14,937 nucleotides of DNA, taken from positions 1-14,937 of the forward strand of contig CAAGIW010000016.1 in NCBI GenBank assembly GCA_900770025.1, written 5' to 3'. A program made the translations under genes and the position numbers. Source of the stretch: an uncultured Prevotella sp. GTDB lineage: Bacteria; Bacteroidota; Bacteroidia; Bacteroidales; Bacteroidaceae. Below are positions 1 to 5,514 of the stretch, piece after piece; position 1 is the stretch's first letter; each line of letters begins with the position of its first letter. Under the pieces are notes generated by a model. That model had not been told where the DNA came from and searched no databases. It saw nothing but the letters and a program-made list of their open reading frames with translations.

Positions 1-137
1 TGCTAACTGCTTATATTTTTGAACAGATGTCTTTTCGTTTTGAGGGAGCAATGGGGTTCCATTGTAACTGATAAACGGAAAGACAGATGACAAAAAGAAA
101 GTATGTTTGCGCATAACAGTCTAATGGCCGATTTGGG
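1..137. repeat. Fold-back (MITE-like) repeat, left copy, truncated by the window start
   Basis: This stretch matches 14844-14937 in direct orientation: I count 6 mismatches over positions 1-94 with no gaps. It is the right-hand part of a palindromic element. The apex is CAATGG-GGTT-CCATTG at 49-64, and the arms pair imperfectly outward, for example ACAGATGTCTTTTCG against CGGAAAGACAGATG. It ends at 137 with an inverted terminal sequence whose reverse complement starts CCCAAATCGGCCATTAG, the same 17 bases that open the other copy at 14819. The right arm (57-137) is 81 bases, equal to the left arm of the other copy, so a full element would be about 162 bp. No protein is encoded. It could be a non-autonomous transposon (MITE) or another dispersed palindromic repeat. 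Target duplications cannot be checked because each copy lacks one end. Confidence 0.85.
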
Positions 138-281
138 TTTAAGGCTTGAAATGCTAAATTTTCAGCGGAATTTTTACGGATGTTTAAGTTTAATCTGCCC
201 TCAACGTGCCGCCTGTTTGACTGCTGTGGGACATGGCTTGCCGTGGATGGTTGCGCTGGATGCCGGGCGGCTGCCAACAAG
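138..281. other. Non-coding stretch, nothing recognised
   Basis: Between the repeat and the rpmE2 terminator I see no convincing gene, RNA or repeat. Short open frames here either run into the repeat or lie antisense to rpmE2, and none resembles a known protein. Confidence 0.5.
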
Positions 282-321
282 AAAGGGTATCTGCGCATAT
301 GCAACTACGCAGATACCCTTT
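282..321 (-). terminator. Rho-independent terminator of rpmE2
   Basis: A perfect 14-base inverted repeat, AAAGGGTATCTGCG at 282-295 and its complement at 308-321, encloses a 12-base loop. It begins 22 bases past the rpmE2 stop. On the minus strand the stem is followed by a T-rich run (TTTCTTGTT). On the plus strand it also ends in TTTTC, so it may work in both directions. Confidence 0.85.
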
Positions 322-343
322 TCTCAATTCGTCTTCTATGGTA

Positions 344-598
344 TTATTTCTTTGCTGCCTTACCGTAGCGGCTAAAGAATTTATCGACACGACCGGCGGT
401 GTCAACGAGCTTGTTCTTACCCGTGTAGAAGGGGTGAGAGGTGCTCGAAATTTCAACTTTTACCACAGGGTAAGTTTCTCCTTCAAACTCTACGGTGTCA
501 TTGGTCTTGCAGGTAGAGCGTGTGAGGAACATATCGCCGTTGGACATATCCTTGAATACGACGGGGCGATAGTTTTCTGGGTGAATACCTTTTTTCAT
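344..598 (-). CDS. rpmE2: Large ribosomal subunit protein bL31, type B
   Basis: This 84-residue protein is a structural component of the 50S subunit, located at the central protuberance bridging to the 30S. It starts MKKGIHPENYRPVVF and carries the family features STSHPFYTGK (about residues 52-61) and VDKFFSRYGK near the C-terminus. The zinc-binding Cys pairs of the other L31 type are absent: the only Cys is in STCKT near residue 30, which marks it as type B (zinc-independent). Its length is normal for the family. It is a single-gene unit with its own promoter (667-697) and terminator (282-321), and is divergent from the phosphatase gene. A small hairpin sits at the start of its predicted leader. 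In bacteria that have both types, the B form is often induced by zinc shortage. Whether a second L31 exists in this genome cannot be seen. Confidence 0.97.
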   Translation of the reverse strand: MKKGIHPENYRPVVFKDMSNGDMFLTRSTCKTNDTVEFEGETYPVVKVEISSTSHPFYTGKNKLVDTAGRVDKFFSRYGKAAKK

Positions 599-642
599 TG
601 TTCTTAATCGTTTATATTATAATGTGTATTTGTCAGCGTGAA

Positions 643-658
643 ATTGGAATTATCCAAT
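643..658 (-). promoter_or_regulatory. Hairpin/dyad at the start of the rpmE2 leader
   Basis: ATTGGA at 643-648 and TCCAAT at 653-658 form a perfect 6-base dyad with a 4-base loop. It lies just downstream of the predicted -7 box, so it would be at the extreme 5' end of a leader of about 60 bases. It could be an operator overlapping the transcription start or an RNA hairpin used in r-protein autoregulation. Only the symmetry is seen; the role is inferred. Confidence 0.35.
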
Positions 659-666
659 ACGGGCTG

Positions 667-697
667 CAAAGTTACAAAAGTTTTCTTGTTCGGCAAA
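667..697 (-). promoter_or_regulatory. Bacteroidota-type promoter for rpmE2
   Basis: On the minus strand a -33 box TTTG (694-697) and a -7 box TAACTTTG (667-674) are separated by exactly 19 bases. This matches the TTTG / TAnnTTTG consensus of the primary sigma factor of Bacteroidota. It implies an rpmE2 leader of about 60-65 bases. Confidence 0.8.
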
Positions 698-769
698 ATA
701 TTGCTTCCTTTTTTTCTTTATATCTCATTTTTGTGTGTGTCTTCTACCGCTGTTCTCGCTGTTTTTGTG

Positions 770-777
770 CACCTTTG
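770..777 (+). promoter_or_regulatory. Weak -7-like box for the phosphatase gene
   Basis: CACCTTTG keeps the core of TAnnTTTG and lies 8 bases before the ATG at 786, but no TTTG box sits at the right distance upstream. If real, the transcript would be leaderless or nearly so. A small inverted repeat (GTGCA at 767-771, TGCAC at 776-780) overlaps it. Confidence 0.3.
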
Positions 778-785
778 CACCTGTT

Positions 786-1292
786 ATGACACGACTGTTA
801 TTGATAAGACACGGAGAAACCATCGACAATGCCCGCAAAATTATGCAGGGACAGACGCAGGGACAACTCAATGAGGAGGGGCTGAGGCAGGCCGAACTAC
901 TGGCGGAGGAACTGCGGCATGTGGCAGTGGATGCCTTTGTGGCAAGCGACCTGCATCGCGCCATACAGACCGCCACGATACTGGCAGGGCCGCACGGCAA
1001 GGAGGTGGTCACCACGCCGCTGCTCAGAGAGCGTGACTGGGGCGACTTCACCGGGCGCTATATCCCCGACCTGCAGGGGTTGCCTTTTCCTGAAAACGTG
1101 GAGCCGATGGACCAACTGATGCAGCGGGCGCAGCTGTTTCTCGACAAAATGGCCGCCGACTATCCCAACCAGTGCGTGGTGGCTGTGGGGCATGGCATCG
1201 TGAACAAGGTGATACAGGCGGTGCATTACAAAAAAAACATCCGCGACATTGCGCGGATGGATAATTGTGAGATGAGAGAGTTGCTTATCTGA
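786..1292 (+). CDS. Histidine phosphatase family protein (phosphoglycerate mutase-like)
   Basis: This 168-residue cytoplasmic phosphatase belongs to the branch that uses a phospho-histidine intermediate. The start at 786 places the catalytic motif LLLIRHGET at residues 4-12 (His9 is the phosphoryl acceptor). An upstream in-frame ATG at 735 would only add a hydrophobic stretch not seen in the family. Other expected residues are Arg58 in SDLHRA, the acid Glu82 in LRERDWGDF, and His136 in VGHG. The length fits small cofactor-independent members such as CobC- or GpmB-like phosphatases. The substrate cannot be told from sequence. The gene is divergent from rpmE2 and converges on the next gene, overlapping its end by 8 bases. 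No terminator is visible between them. Confidence 0.92.
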   Translation: MTRLLLIRHGETIDNARKIMQGQTQGQLNEEGLRQAELLAEELRHVAVDAFVASDLHRAIQTATILAGPHGKEVVTTPLLRERDWGDFTGRYIPDLQGLPFPENVEPMDQLMQRAQLFLDKMAADYPNQCVVAVGHGIVNKVIQAVHYKKNIRDIARMDNCEMRELLI

Positions 1293-2448
1293 CACCCCTA
1301 AGATTGCTGCCGCCACCACCGTGACTGCCACTGCTGATGCTGCGACTGCCACCGCCGCCTGCCGAGCGTGTGATGCTGCTGTGGCTGCCGCTGCCCATGG
1401 AAGTGGGGCGCGAGATGCTGCCCACAGACCCTGCACTGCGCATGTTGCTGCCCATGGAAGAGCGGGAAATGCTGCTGCCGGCGGAGCGGGAAATGCTGCC
1501 CGAGGGGCGAGAGATGCTGCTGCCGGTGGAGCGCATGGGCGAGGTTGATACGCTTCGCATGTTCGACTGGATGTTGCTGTTTCTCAATGAAGAGCCCTGA
1601 CGACTGGTGTATGTGGAGCCGACACGGTTGGCCGAAGATGCAGAACTGCCGTTATTCTGGTTCACCGTGATGCGGGTGGAACTGTTGGTGCGGTAGCGGT
1701 TGAAGCTGCTGCTGCCTGCAGTGCTCCTGTCTATGTGGCGGTCCTGGTAACTGCCCAAGGTGTTGGATGAAGCACTTGCGCCGCTGCTCGGACGGTTGCT
1801 GCTGCCGCTGCTCGGACGGTTGCCGCTGCTTGGGCGGTTGCCATCGTTGTTCGGACGGTTGCTGCTGCCTGTGTTGCCCATCGGACGCCTGTTGTCCTGT
1901 GGCCGGCTGCCCATCTCGTGGTGCCTTCCGCCGTTGCTGTTCCAGCGGTCACGCATGCCCATGTGGCCGTCGCCGCGGTGATAGTAGTTGTGCCTGCCGT
2001 GATAGTAGCTGCCTGTGCCGTAGTGAGTCCAGCAGTGGCCGCCGCGGTAGTGCAGATACACAGTGGGATGGCTGAAGTAGAAATAGGTGCGCACGGGATA
2101 GCGGGCGTAGATGCCGAAGTGCCAGTAACCGCCGCTCCAGTAGAGTGGGCGGTAGAAATAGGAGGCAGCCGTGAAGGCACGCCACTGGGCATCGAGCAGG
2201 ATGTAGCTCATGTCGAGGTTGCGGCGTGTCCAGTAGGTGCCATATACATCGTCAACGCTCGTCACACCCATCAGGTAGTCAAGGTTGATTTCATAGGCGG
2301 CGTCATACTGTTCGTCGGTGAGATTCAACTCGTATGCCATCTTGTCGGTAAGGAAAAGAGCCTCTCTCCTGGCTTGTTCGTAACTCATGGCGTTCATGCT
2401 GAGGGCGCTGGTGAGTATCAGTGCGAGGATGGATAATATCTTTTTCAT
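1285..2448 (-). CDS. Secreted protein with aromatic-rich N-terminal domain and Ser/Arg/Gly-rich tail, unknown function
   Basis: I do not recognise this 387-residue protein with confidence. The start at 2448 gives a clear signal peptide (MKKILSILALILTSALSMNA). A longer in-frame start at 2568 would put non-signal sequence in front and overlap the promoter. Residues about 21-70 are helical, with LNLTDEQYDAAYEINLDYL, loosely recalling the LTxxQ motif of Spy/CpxP-type periplasmic proteins. Residues about 95-160 are packed with Tyr, Trp, His and Gly. From about 170 to the end the protein is low-complexity: NRPSSG-type repeats near 195-223 and many SISRS/SMGSNMRS/GGGG blocks from 302 on. The tail is strongly basic and probably disordered, which could suit binding to envelope polymers or nucleic acid. 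The promoter at 2539-2569 suggests a separate transcript. Its 3' end overlaps the convergent phosphatase gene. Confidence 0.85.
   Translation of the reverse strand: MKKILSILALILTSALSMNAMSYEQARREALFLTDKMAYELNLTDEQYDAAYEINLDYLMGVTSVDDVYGTYWTRRNLDMSYILLDAQWRAFTAASYFYRPLYWSGGYWHFGIYARYPVRTYFYFSHPTVYLHYRGGHCWTHYGTGSYYHGRHNYYHRGDGHMGMRDRWNSNGGRHHEMGSRPQDNRRPMGNTGSSNRPNNDGNRPSSGNRPSSGSSNRPSSGASASSNTLGSYQDRHIDRSTAGSSSFNRYRTNSSTRITVNQNNGSSASSANRVGSTYTSRQGSSLRNSNIQSNMRSVSTSPMRSTGSSISRPSGSISRSAGSSISRSSMGSNMRSAGSVGSISRPTSMGSGSHSSITRSAGGGGSRSISSGSHGGGGSNLRGVR
1339..1545 (-). repeat. Ser/Arg/Gly-rich degenerate coding repeats
   Basis: Codons for about residues 302-370 of the secreted protein repeat units of the kind SGSISRSAGSS and SSMGSNMRSAGS. 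On the plus strand this shows as recurring GGGAAATGCTGCTGCC-like blocks. These are degenerate, in-frame repeats and a likely site of length variation between strains. Confidence 0.6.
1780..1866 (-). repeat. NRPSSG-type tandem coding repeats
   Basis: Codons for about residues 195-223 of the secreted protein repeat units such as NRPSSG and NRPSSGSS. In DNA this is a recurring CGGACGGTTGCTGCTGCC unit (plus strand) with small variations. The repeats keep the reading frame. Confidence 0.7.
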
Positions 2449-2538
2449 AACATCAGGTGTTAAAAGGTGAATAATTCTTGTTGTCTTTTCTCTCTCTTGT
2501 TCCTGTCCTTGTGTGGGGGCAGGGATGTTTCTACATTG

Positions 2539-2569
2539 CAAAGAAACGAACAAATATTGGCATGGCAAA
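2539..2569 (-). promoter_or_regulatory. Promoter of the secreted low-complexity protein gene
   Basis: On the minus strand TTTG (2566-2569), a 19-base spacer and TTTCTTTG (2539-2546) resemble the Bacteroidota promoter, with one mismatch in the -7 box. The leader would be about 85-90 bases. Confidence 0.55.
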
Positions 2570-2721
2570 GGGAAATTCCCTAAACTGCGGTGGGGATATC
2601 CCTATTTGTGAAAGGCATTTGCGCCGTGCTGGGTGGCAGCTTGGCACTCAAGCCCTGCCTGTTGGCACCTGTCAAGGAAAAAGAGTGGGGGCTGTATGCC
2701 CTGTTTCTGAGATAAATTTAT

Positions 2722-2729
2722 TAACTTTG
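2722..2729 (+). promoter_or_regulatory. -7 box directly in front of the MurU-like gene
   Basis: TAACTTTG matches TAnnTTTG exactly and ends only 4 bases before the ATG at 2734. No TTTG is found 19 bases upstream. If used, the mRNA would begin at or next to the start codon. Confidence 0.5.
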
Positions 2730-2733
2730 CAGC

Positions 2734-3486
2734 ATGATGCAGGCCATGATTTTTGCAGCCGGATTAGGCACTCGCCTCAAGCCGCTCACCGATACCAAGC
2801 CCAAGGCGCTGGTGGAGGTGGGAGGGCAACCGCTGCTGTGGCACGTCATCCGGCGGCTCAAGGAGGCCGGTTTCGGCAGGGTGGTCATCAACGTGCACCA
2901 TTTCGCCTCGCAGATAGTGGATTATGTGCGCGCCCATGACGCCTTTGGGATGGACATACGCATCAGCGACGAGCAGGGATTTCTGCTCGAAACCGGTGGA
3001 GGAATCAGACATGCCGCCCCGCTGTTTGATGCCGCTGCCCCTGTGCTTATCCACAATGTGGACATCCTAAGCAATGTGAATTTGGCACAGGTATATGCCT
3101 CTATCGGACAAGACGATGCCGCCCTGCTCGTGAGCGAGCGCACCACCAAGCGCTATCTGCTGTTTGACGATGAGGACGCTCTGTGCGGATGGACCAACGT
3201 GGAGAGCGGAGCACTGAAGGGACCTGTGGCAGATGGAGGCATGGATGCGGCCCGTTTGCAGCGCCTCGCCTTCTCGGGCATCCATGTGTTCTCGCCCCGC
3301 CTGTTTCCGCTGATGCAGCCGTTTCCCGAGAAATTCGGCATTATCGACTTCTACCTGCAGGCTTGTCGCACCCGCAGCATACGGGCAGTGAAGAGCGAGG
3401 GACTGCAACTGCTCGACGTGGGCAAGGCAGACTCGTTGGCCAAGGCGGAGCAGATGCTGGCCATGCTGCAGGGCACAGCCCGCTGA
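2734..3486 (+). CDS. MurU-like sugar-1-phosphate nucleotidyltransferase
   Basis: This 250-residue cytoplasmic enzyme of the NTP-transferase fold joins an NTP and a sugar-1-phosphate to give an NDP-sugar and pyrophosphate. Visible motifs are the nucleotide-binding signature AAGLGTRLKPLT (residues 8-19) with KPKAL just after it, LETGGG (85-90), a metal-site Asp in HNVD (107-110), FSGIHV (180-185) and DVGK (228-231). Its short length without a left-handed beta-helix tail, and the LETGGGI and FSGI segments, resemble MurU, which makes UDP-MurNAc from MurNAc-1-phosphate. Mannose-1-phosphate guanylyltransferase-like activity is the main alternative. The start at 2734 is chosen by the adjacent -7 box; ATGs at 2737 and 2746 are possible. 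guaA follows 47 bases later and is probably co-transcribed. The matching kinase-type protein lies at 10012-11556. Confidence 0.85.
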   Translation: MMQAMIFAAGLGTRLKPLTDTKPKALVEVGGQPLLWHVIRRLKEAGFGRVVINVHHFASQIVDYVRAHDAFGMDIRISDEQGFLLETGGGIRHAAPLFDAAAPVLIHNVDILSNVNLAQVYASIGQDDAALLVSERTTKRYLLFDDEDALCGWTNVESGALKGPVADGGMDAARLQRLAFSGIHVFSPRLFPLMQPFPEKFGIIDFYLQACRTRSIRAVKSEGLQLLDVGKADSLAKAEQMLAMLQGTAR

Positions 3487-3533
3487 CATCGGGCCCAAGA
3501 CGATATTCGGAAAAACATTTCACATTTATATAT

Positions 3534-5198
3534 ATGCAACAGAAGATAATCATTCTTGACTTTGGTTCGCAGACCACCCAGCTCATTGGGCGCAGGGTGC
3601 GCGAACTCGACACCTTCTGCGAGATTCTTCCTTACAACAAGTTTCCCAAGGACGACCCCTCTGTGATAGGAGTCATCCTGAGTGGCTCGCCCTATTCGGT
3701 GCACGACCCTGAGGCGTTCAAGGTGGAACTTGGTCAGTTTGTGGGTCGCCTGCCGGTGCTTGGCATCTGCTATGGCGCACAGTTTATCTCGCACGCCCTT
3801 GGAGGCAAGGTGGAGAAAGCCGACTCGCGCGAGTACGGTCGTGCCCATCTGACAACGGTAGATACCGCCAACCCCCTGTTCAAGGGCTTTGAAAAGAACT
3901 CGCAAGTATGGATGAGCCACGGCGACACCATCACCGCTATCCCCGAAGGCTTTGAGTGCATCGCCTCTACAGACGACGTGAAGTTTGCCGCCTATACGGC
4001 AAAGTCGGGCGCAACGGTGTGCCTCGACGGCAATCAGTCTCTGTCTCTCGGAGGAGAAAAGGGAGGACTTTGGGCCGTGCAGTTCCATCCCGAGGTGTTC
4101 CATAGCGTGCAGGGCTCGTTGCTGCTCAAGAACTTTGTGGTGGACATCTGCGGCTCCAAACAAGACTGGAGTGCCGCCTCGTTTGTAGATACCACCGTGG
4201 CAGAACTGAAGAAGGAGATAGGCGACGACAAGGTGATACTCGGACTGTCGGGCGGAGTGGACTCTTCCGTGGCCGCCGTGCTGCTGAATAAGGCCATCGG
4301 CAGCAACCTTACCTGCATCTTTGTGGATCATGGTATGCTGAGAAAGAACGAGTTTCGCGACGTGATGCACGACTATGAGTGCTTGGGACTGAACGTGGTG
4401 GGCGTGGATGCCAGTGCGAAGTTCTTTGCCGACTTGGCCGGAGTGACCGACCCTGAGCAGAAACGCAAGATAATAGGCCGCGACTTTGTGGAGGTGTTTA
4501 ATGCCGAAGCCAAGAAGATAACCGGCGCCAAGTGGCTGGCACAGGGCACCATCTATCCCGACCGCATAGAGAGTCTGAACATCACGGGCAAGGTAATCAA
4601 GAGCCACCACAATGTGGGCGGCCTGCCCAAGGAGATGCATCTGCAGTTGTGCGAGCCGCTGAAGTGGCTGTTCAAGGACGAGGTGCGCCGCGTGGGACGA
4701 CAGATGGGGATGCCCGAACATCTCATCACACGCCACCCATTCCCTGGCCCCGGACTGGCCGTGCGCATCTTGGGCGACATCACACCCGAACGTGTGCGCA
4801 TTCTGCAGGATGCCGACGACATATATATCCGCGGTCTGCGTGAATATAAGGTGAAGCTCAGCGGCGAAGAGGCACGCAAGGTGCTGGCTGCCGGAGTGCC
4901 CGCACAGATGAACGACGGCGAGATAGAAGTGTCGCTCTACGACCAGGTGTGGCAGGCCGGAGCCGTGTTGCTGTCCACCGTGCGCAGCGTAGGCGTGATG
5001 GGCGACGAGCGCACCTATGAGCATCCCGTGGCCCTGCGTGCCGTGACCAGCACGGATGCCATGACAGCCGACTGGGCGCATCTGCCCTACGACTTCATGG
5101 CGAAGGTGAGCAACGAGATCATCAACAAGGTGAAGGGGGTGAACCGTGTTTGCTACGACATCTCCTCCAAACCGCCCTCGACTATCGAGTGGGAGTAG
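3534..5198 (+). CDS. guaA: Glutamine-hydrolysing GMP synthase
   Basis: This enzyme converts XMP, glutamine and ATP to GMP in purine synthesis. The class I glutamine amidotransferase domain (about 1-205) has the nucleophile Cys79 in GICYG and the His185/Glu187 pair in QFHPE. The ATP pyrophosphatase domain has the P-loop LSGGVDSSV (238-246). The C-terminal dimerisation domain ends KPPSTIEWE. The start at 3534 puts KIIILDFGSQ at the very N-terminus; the frame is open further upstream but overlaps the previous gene. At 554 residues it is longer than E. coli GuaA (525). Compared with that protein from memory, about 18 extra residues lie near 157-176, just before the QFHPE loop, and about 28 near 438-467, before LYDQVWQ. 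The frame and catalytic residues are intact, so it should be functional. A strong terminator follows 12 bases after the stop. Confidence 0.98.
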   Translation: MQQKIIILDFGSQTTQLIGRRVRELDTFCEILPYNKFPKDDPSVIGVILSGSPYSVHDPEAFKVELGQFVGRLPVLGICYGAQFISHALGGKVEKADSREYGRAHLTTVDTANPLFKGFEKNSQVWMSHGDTITAIPEGFECIASTDDVKFAAYTAKSGATVCLDGNQSLSLGGEKGGLWAVQFHPEVFHSVQGSLLLKNFVVDICGSKQDWSAASFVDTTVAELKKEIGDDKVILGLSGGVDSSVAAVLLNKAIGSNLTCIFVDHGMLRKNEFRDVMHDYECLGLNVVGVDASAKFFADLAGVTDPEQKRKIIGRDFVEVFNAEAKKITGAKWLAQGTIYPDRIESLNITGKVIKSHHNVGGLPKEMHLQLCEPLKWLFKDEVRRVGRQMGMPEHLITRHPFPGPGLAVRILGDITPERVRILQDADDIYIRGLREYKVKLSGEEARKVLAAGVPAQMNDGEIEVSLYDQVWQAGAVLLSTVRSVGVMGDERTYEHPVALRAVTSTDAMTADWAHLPYDFMAKVSNEIINKVKGVNRVCYDISSKPPSTIEWE

Positions 5199-5210
5199 AA
5201 AACGAAAAAA

Positions 5211-5245
5211 AGAAAGTCTGAGACCTGAACGGTCTCAGACTTTCT
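5211..5245 (+). terminator. Terminator after guaA
   Basis: A perfect 15-base inverted repeat (AGAAAGTCTGAGACC at 5211-5225 with its complement at 5231-5245) has a 5-base loop TGAAC. An A-rich run precedes it and TTTCTGTATT closes it. The T tract is short but the stem is very stable. It ends the MurU-like/guaA unit. Confidence 0.85.
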
Positions 5246-5394
5246 GTATTCAGAGGGTGTCATGCCCATCTGCCACCTTTGGCATCGGGAAACGCCCCCC
5301 AGTCAAGCCAAACGGCACTCTCCACACACGCTCCCTGACAGGAGATGAGGAAATTATTTGGTGTGCGATGGGCCATATTGTCGGAAAATAGTTA
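5246..5394. other. Intergenic stretch, nothing recognised
   Basis: Between the guaA terminator and the putative GH97 promoter I see no gene, RNA or repeat. The short open frames here have no recognisable protein features. Confidence 0.5.
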
Positions 5395-5402
5395 TATCTT
5401 TG
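5395..5402 (+). promoter_or_regulatory. Putative -7 box for the GH97-GH95 unit
   Basis: TATCTTTG fits TAnnTTTG, in an AT-rich context. There is no TTTG at the standard 19-base spacing; the nearest is at 5357-5360, too far away. A leader of about 105-110 bases would result. The missing -33 box could mean that an activator is needed, but that is inference. Confidence 0.4.
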
Positions 5403-5514
5403 TGGTTAGTATGAAATGTGCGGCAGGGGTTTTTGCATGGCAGATGATGTGAAAGTGCGGCGTGTGTTTCATCTTGTTTTCGTGAGTAAATCTTAAATTG
5501 ATCAATAACCGACT

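Noticed and set aside
103..607. Plus-strand frames overlapping the left repeat and rpmE2
   Set aside because: They run antisense through the bL31 gene and its terminator and do not resemble proteins.
1320..1560. Possible CRISPR or satellite array, from repeated CTGCTGCC/GGGAAATGC blocks
   Set aside because: The units vary in length, keep a reading frame and have no constant spacers; they are coding repeats of the secreted protein.
2449..2568. Forty-residue N-terminal extension of the secreted low-complexity protein
   Set aside because: The signal peptide begins at the ATG at 2448, and the extension covers the predicted promoter region.
3183..3533. Open extension of the guaA frame upstream of 3534
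   Set aside because: It overlaps the MurU-like gene in another frame, and the GuaA family starts directly at KIIILDFGSQ.
3351..5081. Long open frame antisense to guaA (576 codons)
   Set aside because: It is a shadow of a strongly biased coding strand; the translation is rich in His/Leu/Ala with no recognisable domain, while guaA is unmistakable.
5411..5452. Short ORF (13 codons) in the GH97 leader, possible leader peptide
   Set aside because: It has no run of regulatory codons and no attenuator-like hairpin after it; probably chance.
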